From Micromonospora zamorensis (GTDB lineage Bacteria; Actinomycetota; Actinomycetes; Mycobacteriales; Micromonosporaceae), in contig NZ_LT607755.1 in the NCBI RefSeq assembly GCF_900090275.1, positions 6,572,001-6,636,000 on the forward strand: a stretch of DNA of 64,000 nt. The letters are read 5' to 3'. Under the pieces are notes generated by a model. The model had not been told where the DNA came from. It saw nothing but the letters and a program-made list of their open reading frames with translations, and searched no databases. Of the stretch, positions 15,239 to 23,557 are shown piece after piece (within the stretch, counting starts at the first letter, position 1; every line of letters starts with the position of its first letter). The position numbers were made by a program, and so were the translations under genes.

Positions 15239-16758
15239 GACCGGCGACGCTGGTCCGGCTCGCGCTCGCCGGCAGCCGCACCGACACAGCCCGGGTGGTG
15301 CTCACCGCCCTCAGCGCCCTGCTGGCGACCCTGGCGGGGCTCGCGGCGCTGACCGTGTTGGCCATCGAGAAACCCGCTGGCGACGCCTGGGTGGAGTCCG
15401 AGCAGTACCGGAACGCGTTGCTGCGTGAGCCCGGGTTGCGCGGTGGGACGGCGTTCGCGCTGCTCATGCTGATGATTCCGGTGCTGGCGCTGGCCGGCCA
15501 GTGCGCGCGGCTCGGCGCGCCCGCACGGGATCGCCGGCTGGCGGCGATCCGGCTTGCTGGCGCCACACCCGGCCAGGTCACCCGGTTGGCCGTGCTGGAG
15601 ACCGGCATGGCCGCTCTGCTCGGCACGTTGGTCGGGCTGGGTGCCTACCTGGTCGGCCGCGAGGTGCTGCACCGTCCGGACGCGCAAGGTCGACTGGCCC
15701 TGCCGACCGATGTGCTGCCGTCGCCCGCAGCGGTGGCCGCGGTAGTGCTCGGCCTGCCGGTCGTCGCGGCACTGGCCACCGCCCTGATGCTGCGTACGGT
15801 CACCATGAGCCCGCTCGGGGTGAGCCGCAAGGCCGCCCGCGAGCGCGGTCCGGGCCCGTGGGCCGGGCTCCTGATCGGGCTGGGTCTGGCCTCGTTCCTC
15901 GCGGTCCGTCCGGCCGCCGACCAGCTCAGGGGCAGGGATGAGCTGCTCGGCTGGCTGGTGCCGCTGCTGTTCGCGGTGGGTGCGCTCGCGGCGATGATCG
16001 GGGTGGTGATCGGCACCGGCTGGATCTCGTACCACTGCGGGCGGTTGTTGCGTCGGCATGCCCGCCGGCCCGCGGCGCTGCTCGCGGCGGGCCGGCTGAT
16101 GGCGGACCCGTGGGCGGGCAGCCGCACCTTCGCGGCGCTGCTCGCCGCCCTGATCTTCGGCGGGGGTGCGGCCGCTCAGCGCGCCTACTTCGCCACCGAG
16201 GACCAGCTCGACCGGGAGCAGAACCGGCTCGTCGGGGTGGACGCCGGCGCTGACCCCTTCTATCTGTCCACCATGGATCTGGTCGATGCCGCGGTCGCGG
16301 TGGCCGTCCTGATCGCGGCGGGTGGGCTGATCGTCGCGCTGGTCGAGGGGATCGTCGCCCGCCGACGCGCCTACGCGGCGTTGGTCGCCACCGGGGTGCC
16401 CCGAGCGACGCTGAGCCGTTCGGTGGCCTGGCAGGCGCTGGCCCCGGCGGTGCCGGCGATCCTGCTCGCGCTCACAGTGGGCACGTTGCTCGGCCGAGGG
16501 CTCTTCGGGGAGGTGTCGACGGGCGTCTCGTCGACAGAGATCTGCGAGGCCACTGCGGCGCTCTGTGACGACCCGGCCACCCGCGAGCAGTACACCCGGA
16601 TCGTGTACACCCCCGAGATCCAGCGAGCCGTTCCCGTACCCCTGGAGCACCTGGCCTGGCTCGGTGCCGGCGCTCTGGCGGCGGTGCTGGTGACGGTCGG
16701 TGTCGGCCTGCTCTTCCTGCGCGCCAGCACGGCCCTGGACGAGCTGCGCATGACCTGA
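15235..16758 (+). CDS. FtsX-like ABC transporter permease
   Basis: 507 residues with about eight to ten hydrophobic helices in two FtsX-like halves. The first has RLGAPARDRRLAAIRLAGAT around residue 90 and the second RRRAYAALVATGVPRATLS around residue 375. These are the cytoplasmic coupling segments of this permease class. Between residues about 420 and 470 is an extracytoplasmic stretch containing two cysteines (STEICEATAALCDD), which may form a disulfide. The GTG start overlaps the ATPase gene by 4 bp. It probably dimerises, or acts as a two-half monomer, with the ATPase to export the compound sensed by PadR. Confidence 0.9.
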   Translation: MRPATLVRLALAGSRTDTARVVLTALSALLATLAGLAALTVLAIEKPAGDAWVESEQYRNALLREPGLRGGTAFALLMLMIPVLALAGQCARLGAPARDRRLAAIRLAGATPGQVTRLAVLETGMAALLGTLVGLGAYLVGREVLHRPDAQGRLALPTDVLPSPAAVAAVVLGLPVVAALATALMLRTVTMSPLGVSRKAARERGPGPWAGLLIGLGLASFLAVRPAADQLRGRDELLGWLVPLLFAVGALAAMIGVVIGTGWISYHCGRLLRRHARRPAALLAAGRLMADPWAGSRTFAALLAALIFGGGAAAQRAYFATEDQLDREQNRLVGVDAGADPFYLSTMDLVDAAVAVAVLIAAGGLIVALVEGIVARRRAYAALVATGVPRATLSRSVAWQALAPAVPAILLALTVGTLLGRGLFGEVSTGVSSTEICEATAALCDDPATREQYTRIVYTPEIQRAVPVPLEHLAWLGAGALAAVLVTVGVGLLFLRASTALDELRMT

Positions 16759-16779
16759 GCCACCGCGCGTACAGCCCGA

Positions 16780-16965
16780 TCAGGCGGTGAGCAGCCCGGA
16801 GGAGAGTGCCACCAGCGTGCCGACCACCGCCGAGCAGCAGCAGACCAGGAGACCGGCGACCACCGCGAGGATCAACCAGACCCGGCGATCCCGCGCCACC
16901 GCCGCGACGCTCGGCCGGCGCACGTCCTCGGCGGCCCCGCCGTCACCATCCGTGGTCCCGGTCAC
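16780..16965 (-). CDS. Small single-pass membrane protein
   Basis: 61 residues: a charged N-terminal half (VAAVARDRRVW) followed by one long hydrophobic helix with a CCC cluster (LILAVVAGLLVCCCSAVVGT). No family is recognised. Support comes from codon pattern and from TAGACT placed 6 nt before the GTG start, a leaderless-type promoter. It is convergent with the FtsX-like permease gene, 21 bp away. The cysteine triplet at the membrane face could be acylated or bind metal, but this is speculation. Confidence 0.6.
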   Translation of the reverse strand: MTGTTDGDGGAAEDVRRPSVAAVARDRRVWLILAVVAGLLVCCCSAVVGTLVALSSGLLTA

Positions 16966-17026
16966 CCCGGAAGTCTAGGCCCCGACATCGGCCCGGGACC
17001 GGGAACGCCGGACCGCGCGGCCCACT

Positions 17027-17105
17027 CATGATCGCGCCCGATCGTGGAAGTGGCGCCCTCCCCGAGCCGCCGAGGGGACCACTCCCACCATCGAGCGCGA
17101 TCATG
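17027..17105. repeat. Long palindrome, family C
   Basis: Two 27-nt arms (17027-17053, beginning CATGATCGCGCCCGATC; and 17079-17105, ending GCGCGATCATG) match at 24 of 27 positions around a GC-rich 25-nt centre. It lies 14 bp downstream of the ptrB stop and upstream of the small membrane protein gene. It could terminate ptrB. Only one copy is in this window. Confidence 0.75.
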
Positions 17106-17118
17106 CCGACCCGACGGG

Positions 17119-19215
17119 TCAGGCGCGGCCGATGCGGTCCAGGATCCAGGCGTTGATGAACGCCTCCTCGCGCCACGCGTCGTAGCGACCGCTCGGACCG
17201 CCGTGCCCGGCACCCATCTCGGTCTTGAGCAGGTAGTCGCCGCCCGGGGCGACCGCCCGCAGCCGGGCGATCCACTTCGCTGGCTCCGAGTAGAGCACCC
17301 GGGTGTCGTTGAGGCTGGTCACCGCGAGGATCGCGGGGTAGTCCACAGCGGTCACGTTCTCGTACGGCGTGTAGGACTTCATGTACGCGTACACCTCGGG
17401 GTCCTCCAGTGGGTTGCCCCACTCCTCCCACTCGGTGACGGTCAGCGGCAGCGACGGGTCGAGGATCGAGGTGAGCGCGTCCACGAACGGCACCTGCGCG
17501 ACGATCCCGGTGAAGGCGTCCGGCGCGAGGTTGGCGACCGCGCCCATCAGCAGGCCGCCGGCCGAGGCTCCCCGCGCGACCAGCCGGTCGCTGGCGGTCC
17601 AGCCGGCCTTGACAAGGTGCCGGGCGCAGGCGACGAAGTCGGTGAAGGTGTTCTTCTTGGCCAGCATCTTGCCCTGGTCGTACCAGCGCCGACCCAGCTC
17701 GCCGCCACCCCGGGTGTGCGCCACGGCGAAGACCACGCCCCGGTCCAGCAGGGACAGTCGGGCCACCGAGAACCACGGGTCCATGCTGGCCTCGTACGAG
17801 CCGTAGCCGTACAGCTCGCAGGGCGCCGAGCCGTCCCGGGGTGTGCCCACGCGGCAGACCAGCGAGATCGGCACCCGGGTGCCGTCGTCGGCGAGTGCCC
17901 AGTCACGGTGCTGCTCGTACTCGGCCGGGTCGTACGGCCGTCCGTCCGGGCCGGGCAGCACCGGCTTCTGCTTGCGCAGCACCATCTGCCGCGTGACCAG
18001 GTCGTAGTCGTACACCGAGTCGGGGGTGACCAGCGACGAGTACCGCAGGCGGACCTGCCCGGTGCGGTATTCCGGGTTGGCGTCCAGACCGACGCTGTAC
18101 AGCGGCTCGGGGAAGTCGATGTCGTACGAGTCGTCGCTGCCCACCGGCAACACCCGCAGCCCGGTGAGCCCGTCGGTGCGCAGCGACACGACCAGGTGGT
18201 TGGCGAAGGCGTCCACGGCCTCCAGCCGGGTGCCGGGGGTGTGCTCGATGACCGGCACCCAGTCGCCCGGCGCGTCCGCGGAGGTGAACGCGAGCGCGAA
18301 GTCCTCCGCACCGTCGTTGTGCAGGATCAGGAAACGGTGGCCGTGGTGCTCCACCGCGTATTCGACGCCTTGGCGGCGGGGTGCGATCACGGCCGGGGCG
18401 CCGGTCGGGTTGCCGGCGGGGATGACCAGCACCTCGCTGGTCACCTTGCTGTGGATGTCGATCAGGATGAACTTTTCCGACCGGGTCAGCTCCACGCCGA
18501 CCCAGAACCGCTCGTCGTCCTCCTGGTGGACCACCACGTCGTCGGCAGCGGCCGAGCCGACTGTGTGCCGCCAGACCCGGTTCGGCCGCCAGGCGTCGTC
18601 CACTGTCACGTAGAACAGCACCGAGGCGTCGGTCGACCAGGCGGTGCCGTAGAAGGTGTCGGGCACCTCGTCGGGCAGCAGCTCGCCGGTGGTCAGGTCC
18701 TTCACGCGCAGGGTGAACCGCTCGTCGCCGGAGAAGTCGGTGGAGTAGGCCAGCCAGCGACCGTCCGGGCTGACGTCGAACGCGCCCAGCGAGAAGAAGT
18801 CGTGCCCCTCGGCCAGGAGGTTGCCGTCGAGCAGCACCTCCTCGCCGTCGAGCGGGGCGCCGTCTGCGCTGACCGGCGGCTCGACCTCCCCGTCGCGGAC
18901 CGCGCGGCGGCAGTGCACCCCGTACTGCTGGCCCTCGACCGTCCGGGTGTAGTACCAGTGCCCGCCCTTGCGGGTCGGCACGGACAGGTCGGTCTCCCTG
19001 GTGCGCTGGCGGGTCTCCTCGAACAGCGTCGTGCGCAGCTCGGCCAGGTGCGCCGTACGCGTGTCGGTGTACGCGTTCTCGGCGGTCAGGTAGGCGATCG
19101 TCTCCGGGTCGTCCTTGGCGGCGAGCCAGGCGTACTCGTCGACGACGGTGTCGCCGTGGTGGGTGCGCTCGCTGGGCACCCGCTTCGCCGCGGGCGGGGC
19201 AGTCTCGGTGGTCAC
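17119..19215 (-). CDS. ptrB: Oligopeptidase B-like prolyl oligopeptidase (S9A)
   Basis: 698 residues from the GTG at 19215; an in-frame GTG at 19239 is possible but less typical. The N-terminal half is a beta-propeller gate (DEYAWLAAKDDPETIAYLTA at the start). The C-terminal half is an alpha/beta hydrolase with Ser in RGASAGGLLMG, Asp in LNDTRVLYSEPAKW and His in GAGHGGPSGRYD. AHTRGGGELGRRWYDQGKM is the family signature. Such enzymes cut short peptides after basic or proline residues in the cytoplasm, and no signal peptide is present. The FAD oxidoreductase gene is divergent, with a LexA-like box between them. Confidence 0.93.
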   Translation of the reverse strand: MTTETAPPAAKRVPSERTHHGDTVVDEYAWLAAKDDPETIAYLTAENAYTDTRTAHLAELRTTLFEETRQRTRETDLSVPTRKGGHWYYTRTVEGQQYGVHCRRAVRDGEVEPPVSADGAPLDGEEVLLDGNLLAEGHDFFSLGAFDVSPDGRWLAYSTDFSGDERFTLRVKDLTTGELLPDEVPDTFYGTAWSTDASVLFYVTVDDAWRPNRVWRHTVGSAAADDVVVHQEDDERFWVGVELTRSEKFILIDIHSKVTSEVLVIPAGNPTGAPAVIAPRRQGVEYAVEHHGHRFLILHNDGAEDFALAFTSADAPGDWVPVIEHTPGTRLEAVDAFANHLVVSLRTDGLTGLRVLPVGSDDSYDIDFPEPLYSVGLDANPEYRTGQVRLRYSSLVTPDSVYDYDLVTRQMVLRKQKPVLPGPDGRPYDPAEYEQHRDWALADDGTRVPISLVCRVGTPRDGSAPCELYGYGSYEASMDPWFSVARLSLLDRGVVFAVAHTRGGGELGRRWYDQGKMLAKKNTFTDFVACARHLVKAGWTASDRLVARGASAGGLLMGAVANLAPDAFTGIVAQVPFVDALTSILDPSLPLTVTEWEEWGNPLEDPEVYAYMKSYTPYENVTAVDYPAILAVTSLNDTRVLYSEPAKWIARLRAVAPGGDYLLKTEMGAGHGGPSGRYDAWREEAFINAWILDRIGRA

Positions 19216-19287
19216 GGCGGCCACGTTACCGGCCGGCACCCGCTGTACGCCGGACCAGCGGCATCCCGATAGCCCCTACCACGGCTT

Positions 19288-19303
19288 TCGAACACATGTA
19301 CGA
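19288..19303. promoter_or_regulatory. Candidate LexA (SOS) box upstream of FAD oxidoreductase
   Basis: TCGAACACATGTACGA matches TCGAAC-N4-GTTCGA at 11 of 12 fixed positions and differs from the box at 3605-3620 at a single base. It overlaps the putative -10 TACGAT (19299-19304) of the gene starting at 19312. It is 73 bp from the ptrB start on the other side. Confidence 0.6.
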
Positions 19304-19311
19304 TGAGCGCC

Positions 19312-20670
19312 ATGGCGGCAGCAGCGAGTTCCCTCGGCCGGTCCGGAGCCCTCGAAATCACCCGGCGGTTGGCGGCGATCTGTGGCCCGCCGTTCTCCCG
19401 GCCGGGTGGGCCGGCCGACGAGGTGGCGGGGCGGCCGGCGCGGTGGGTGGCGGTGCCGGGCGGCCCGCACGCCGCTGCCGAGGTGCTGCGGCTGGCTGCC
19501 GCGCACGACCTGGCGGTGGTGCCCAGAGGCGCCGGCACGAAGATCGACTGGGGTGCCACGCCGGTTCAGGTCGACATCATGCTCGACACCGGCCGGCTGG
19601 CCGGCATCGGTCACGAGCCGGTCGGCGCGATGGTGGCCGAGGTGGGCGCCGGCACCCCACTGCGGGCGGTGCAGGCCACGCTGGAGCGCACCGGGCAGCG
19701 ACTGGCGATGGATGCCCCTTCACCCGGCGCGACTCTCGGTGGGGTGCTCGCCGCGGGCGAGGCCGGCCCGCTGCGCCACCGCCACGGCAGCCCGTGTGAC
19801 CAACTGCTCGGTGTCCGCTACCTCGCCGCCGACGGTGAGCTGGTGAGCGCCGGGGGTGGCGCGCCCGGGCTCGACCTGGCCCGGCTGCTCTGTGGCTCCC
19901 AGGGCGCGCTCGGTGTGCTGGTCTCGGCGACCCTGCGGGTGCAGCCGTTGCCGGCCAGCCGACTCTGGGTGTCCCGCCCGGTGTGGACACCGCTGGAGGT
20001 GCACGACCTGGTCCGGACGATCCTCGCCGCCCGGCTGGAGCCGTCAGCCATCGAGCTGGACCTGCCCGGAGGCACGCCACGGCCGCGCACCCCGTACCCG
20101 CCCGGCCACCCGGCGGCCACCGCCCGGGAGCGCCACCCGTCGATGTCCGGCCGGGCCGGTGCGCCGTCCCGGGCGGGCAGCCTGGTGGTGCTGTTGGAGG
20201 GCGGCCCCGCCGACGTCACCGAACGCGCCGAGCGCCTGGTCGGCCTGCTGCACGGGGAGGCGACGATCGCCCACTCCGCGCCGACGTGGTGGCGTCGCTA
20301 CCCGTTCGCACCCGGCGACACGGCGCTGCGCCTGGAGGTGCCGATCGGTGACCTGCACGCCGCCGTCTACGCGCTGCGTGACGCGGCCGGCACCCCGGTG
20401 CCGGTTCGTGGGTCCGCAGGGCTGGGCGTGGTGCACGCGGCACTGCCCGGCGCGATGGCCCCCGATCGGGTGGCGTCCATCCTGGCCGCCGTCCGAGGGG
20501 TGTTGTTGGCCCGGCAGGGTCGTTGCGTGGTGGTCTCCGCGCCGACGGCTGTCCGGAGGTCCGTCGACCTGTGGGGCGAGCTGGCCGGCCTGGCCCAACT
20601 GCGGGCCGCCAAGGAGCACCTCGATCCGGAACACCGCCTCGCCCCCGGGCGCCTCCCCGGCGGTCTGTGA
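19312..20670 (+). CDS. FAD-binding oxidoreductase (GlcE/FAD_binding_4-like)
   Basis: 452 residues. The ATG at 19312 is chosen because TACGAT lies 7 nt upstream; an ATG at 19303 falls inside the LexA-like box. The PCMH-type FAD domain shows VVPRGAGTKIDWG (about residue 68) and PSPGATLGGVLAAGEAGPLR (about 140), followed by VRYLAADGELV, as in glycolate oxidase subunit GlcE and similar flavoproteins. The C-terminal substrate domain is divergent, so the substrate is unknown. No partner GlcD or GlcF gene is adjacent. Possible LexA control would be unusual for this family. Confidence 0.85.
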   Translation: MAAAASSLGRSGALEITRRLAAICGPPFSRPGGPADEVAGRPARWVAVPGGPHAAAEVLRLAAAHDLAVVPRGAGTKIDWGATPVQVDIMLDTGRLAGIGHEPVGAMVAEVGAGTPLRAVQATLERTGQRLAMDAPSPGATLGGVLAAGEAGPLRHRHGSPCDQLLGVRYLAADGELVSAGGGAPGLDLARLLCGSQGALGVLVSATLRVQPLPASRLWVSRPVWTPLEVHDLVRTILAARLEPSAIELDLPGGTPRPRTPYPPGHPAATARERHPSMSGRAGAPSRAGSLVVLLEGGPADVTERAERLVGLLHGEATIAHSAPTWWRRYPFAPGDTALRLEVPIGDLHAAVYALRDAAGTPVPVRGSAGLGVVHAALPGAMAPDRVASILAAVRGVLLARQGRCVVVSAPTAVRRSVDLWGELAGLAQLRAAKEHLDPEHRLAPGRLPGGL

Positions 20671-20686
20671 GCCCCACCCGGGTCGG

Positions 20687-21091
20687 TCAGTCCATCCACC
20701 AGCGGTGCATGTCCAGCAGCGGTGGGGTGAAGCGGGCCACCAGCACCAGCAGAGTGCCGACCGCCCCGGTCAACAGCAACGCCCGGGTCGCCCGGGGCAG
20801 GGCCTCGCGCTCCCTGGCGACAACTGCCACCGCGACGAGCGCCAGCGGCGGCCCGAGCACCGCTCCGACCAGATAGAGCATCGCAACCGGGGCGTGCAGC
20901 CAGAAGAACAGCATGTCCTTCGGGTCGTACGCGCCGGTCAGCATCTCGGCCGGGCCGACGCCAGCGGTCGCCATCCGAACCAGGTAGGACAGCAGCACGG
21001 CGAGGAACCCGCCGACGGTCGCCAGTTGCGCGACGACGAGGGCACGGACCGCCGGCCGGGAGTGCGGCGTGGCCTGCGCGACAGTCGACAT
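20687..21091 (-). CDS. Membrane protein of unknown function
   Basis: 134 residues from the ATG at 21091; the upstream TTG in frame is less likely. Four hydrophobic segments are predicted, for example ALVVAQLATVGGFLAVLLSY, FFWLHAPVAMLYLVGAVLG, ALVAVAVVARE and ALLLTGAVGTLLVLVARF. The protein ends in a short hydrophilic tail with Trp-Trp (MHRWWMD). No family is recognised. It is convergent with the FAD oxidoreductase gene (16 bp) and lies 50 bp downstream of the PP2C gene on the same strand. Confidence 0.7.
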   Translation of the reverse strand: MSTVAQATPHSRPAVRALVVAQLATVGGFLAVLLSYLVRMATAGVGPAEMLTGAYDPKDMLFFWLHAPVAMLYLVGAVLGPPLALVAVAVVAREREALPRATRALLLTGAVGTLLVLVARFTPPLLDMHRWWMD

Positions 21092-21141
21092 GAGCGTCAA
21101 TCTACCGAGCGGCCCCGGAATCCGGCTGCCGCAGACGGCGG

Positions 21142-23262
21142 TCAGGTCGCGTCGTTGCGGAGCACCAGGATGGCGATGTCGTCCCGGGGTGGCTCGACCG
21201 AGAAGTTGATCGCGGCGGAGCGCAGTCGGGCGGCCACCACGTCGGCTGAATATCCGGCCAGGGGCGCGGCCGCGTCCCGTAGGCGGTCGGTGCCGAACAG
21301 CTCCCGGCCGCGCCGGCGCTCGGTGACGCCATCGGTGTAGAAGATCAGCGAGTCGCCCGGTGCGAGCGCGATCTTCGCGGTCGGCGAGGTGATCGTGTCG
21401 AGCAGGCCGAGTGCGGTGCCCCCGGTGCCGACGAACCCCGCGCCGCCCGCGCCGGCCAGCAGCACCGGCCGGTCATGTCCGGCCAGGTGCAGCGACACGT
21501 CCAGCTGGTCGCCCTCGCCCGGGCCGACCGCCGCCAGCGCCAACGTGCAGTACCGGCCGCCACCCCGCTCGACCAGCGTCTCGTTGAGCCGCGCCAACGC
21601 CTCCGGCAACGGTTTGCCGTCGCCGACGAGGACCCGGATCACGTCCCGGACCAGCCCGGTCACCGCAGCGGCCTGGACACCCTTGCCCGAGACGTCGCCG
21701 ATCACCACCAGCCAACGCCCGTCGGGCAGCGGCACCACGTCGTAGAAGTCGCCGCCCACCTCGGCGTCGTCGCCGGTCGGGACGTACTCGGCCGCGAAGC
21801 CGATCCCGTCCACCAGCGGCAGCACCGGTGGCAGCAGGGACTGCTGAAGCGTCTGCGCCACGCGGCGACGCTCGGCGTGGATCCGGGCGTTCTCGATCGC
21901 CAGCGCGGCCCGGCGGGCCACGTCCTCCAACACGGCGACCTCGTCCGGGTCGTGCCGGTGTCGCTGGTGCCGCCCCACCGCCAGGGTGCCGAGCCGCTGC
22001 CCGCGGGCGATCAGCGGCACCGCGAAACCCTCCATCGGGCCGCCCAGGGGGATCTGTGCCGCGCTGCGGGACGCCTCGCGCAGGCGAGCCTGGATCGAGT
22101 CCGGCCCGGTCTCCGCCAGCACCTTGTGCAGTTGCGGAAGCATCGACTCGTCGGCGTGGCTGGCCGCTGCCAGCCGCAGTCGGCCCCACTCGTCGGTGGT
22201 GTGCACCGCGCACCACTGGCCGAGCCGCGGCACCACCAACTGCGGCACCAGCGCCATGGTCAGGTCGACATCCAGCGACTGGGCGAGCAGCTCACTGGCC
22301 TCGGCCAGGAACGTCAGCCACACCTGCCGGCGGATGTCGGTCCTGCGCAGCCGGTCGTTCTCCAGGTGCAGCGACAGCCGCTCGGCGGTCAGCACCGCCA
22401 ACGGCCGGGCGTACGCCGACGGCGCCGCGTCCAGCTCCAGCTCCCCGGCGTACGGGCGGTGCACCGTCAACGGCACCCGGAGCAGGTCGCTGCCGGGGCG
22501 GGGCGGCCGACCGAAGCGGGCCAACACCTGACGGCCCTGCCCGTCGCCCCGGTCGAGGCGGATCGAGCCCCCGGCCGCGCCCACCATCTCGGCGACGCGG
22601 CTGAGCAGGTTGGTGGCGAAGTCGGGCAGCGGGTCGTCCGCGTACAGGTCGGGGGCGGTCTGCATGAGTTCGCTCATCGCGCTGGCGCTCGGCGTGGGCC
22701 CGTCCGCGCTGGTGGCAGGCCCGGCGCTGGCCGGGGTCGACCCGCCGGCCGCGGTGCCCTCGGCCGACGGCTCGGTGCCGGGACGGTCCAGCCGGAACCA
22801 GACGCCCTTCCCGGTGGGCAGGTACGTCGTGCCCCAGCGGCTGGCGAAGTGGTCGACCAGCAGCAGGCCCCGGCCCCGCTCGGAGACCTCGTTGATCTCG
22901 GTGGAGTCGTTGCGGGCACCGACGGTCAGCTCGTCACCGGAGCCGGGCGCGAAGTCGGAGACGGTGACGGTCAGCCCGATCTCGTCGGCGACGACCTCGA
23001 TGTCCAACTCGGTGCGCGCGTGCTCCACGGCGTTGGTGGTCAGCTCGGTGGTGAGCAGCAGGGCCTCGTTGGCCAGCTCGTCGAGGTGTGACTCGGTCAA
23101 CACCGAGCGGACCACGGCGCGGGCGGCGGCCGGCGTACGACGGTCTGCGGGCAGGCGGACACGCCGGACCGCCCCGTCCCGGGCCCCGGCCGTCGCGGGC
23201 CCCGCCTCGGCTGACACCCCCGTATCCTCCACCGTCCCCCTGCCGGGTGCCAAGCTGATCAC
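21142..23262 (-). CDS. Multidomain phosphatase: GHKL ATPase - GAF - PP2C (SpoIIE type)
   Basis: 706 residues. The start is the GTG at 23262, with GGAGGGAGG about 9 nt upstream; the open frame runs 150 codons further without support. An RsbW-like ATPase (about 35-165: LLLTTELTTNAVEHA, RGRGLLLVDHFASRWG) is followed by a low-complexity linker and a membrane-free GAF region (about 210-455). A PP2C domain follows (about 465-705: RRRVAQTLQQSLLPPVLP, VGGDFYDVV, GDVSGKG, FYTDGVTE, RDDIAILVL). It may both phosphorylate and dephosphorylate STAS antagonists. It is divergent from the poly-HAMP hybrid kinase, with which it probably works. Confidence 0.88.
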   Translation of the reverse strand: MISLAPGRGTVEDTGVSAEAGPATAGARDGAVRRVRLPADRRTPAAARAVVRSVLTESHLDELANEALLLTTELTTNAVEHARTELDIEVVADEIGLTVTVSDFAPGSGDELTVGARNDSTEINEVSERGRGLLLVDHFASRWGTTYLPTGKGVWFRLDRPGTEPSAEGTAAGGSTPASAGPATSADGPTPSASAMSELMQTAPDLYADDPLPDFATNLLSRVAEMVGAAGGSIRLDRGDGQGRQVLARFGRPPRPGSDLLRVPLTVHRPYAGELELDAAPSAYARPLAVLTAERLSLHLENDRLRRTDIRRQVWLTFLAEASELLAQSLDVDLTMALVPQLVVPRLGQWCAVHTTDEWGRLRLAAASHADESMLPQLHKVLAETGPDSIQARLREASRSAAQIPLGGPMEGFAVPLIARGQRLGTLAVGRHQRHRHDPDEVAVLEDVARRAALAIENARIHAERRRVAQTLQQSLLPPVLPLVDGIGFAAEYVPTGDDAEVGGDFYDVVPLPDGRWLVVIGDVSGKGVQAAAVTGLVRDVIRVLVGDGKPLPEALARLNETLVERGGGRYCTLALAAVGPGEGDQLDVSLHLAGHDRPVLLAGAGGAGFVGTGGTALGLLDTITSPTAKIALAPGDSLIFYTDGVTERRRGRELFGTDRLRDAAAPLAGYSADVVAARLRSAAINFSVEPPRDDIAILVLRNDAT

Positions 23263-23475
23263 CTTGTCGCGCCTCCCTCCCTGGCGGAGGAGCGCACGCA
23301 CCGTATCAACGCTTCCAGTAGAGCAGGGGCCCCTTCCGGCCAGCGCACCCTTCACCGGTATGCGTCGCTCGGGCGGGTTCGGCACCGCTGCGAGGTCTGC
23401 GGCGGGCTGTGCCCTATCGGCCTCCGTCGAGCCGGTCCGGATGGCGATCCGGGCCACCTGGCGGGTCGCGCACCC

Positions 23476-23504
23476 TGGCACTACGGCTCGCGCGGGCACA
23501 ATAT
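23476..23504 (+). promoter_or_regulatory. Possible promoter of the poly-HAMP kinase
   Basis: TGGCAC and CAATAT are separated by 17 bp within the 295-bp divergent gap, 51 bp before the kinase start. CAATAT is in the only AT-rich patch of the gap. The rest of the gap holds only the phosphatase ribosome site and no gene that I can see. Confidence 0.35.
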
Positions 23505-23557
23505 GGGGTGCCGGTGTGTCCGCACGGACCGGCGCCCCCCGAGTTGAGCGAGGAATG

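Noticed and set aside
17044..19272. 742-codon plus-strand open frame opposite ptrB
   Set aside because: Low-complexity Val/Gly/Arg translation; ptrB on the other strand has complete catalytic motifs.
22610..23557. Upstream extension of the poly-HAMP kinase frame by 316 codons
   Set aside because: The extension is antisense to the phosphatase gene and lacks domain character; a ribosome site precedes 23555/23558.
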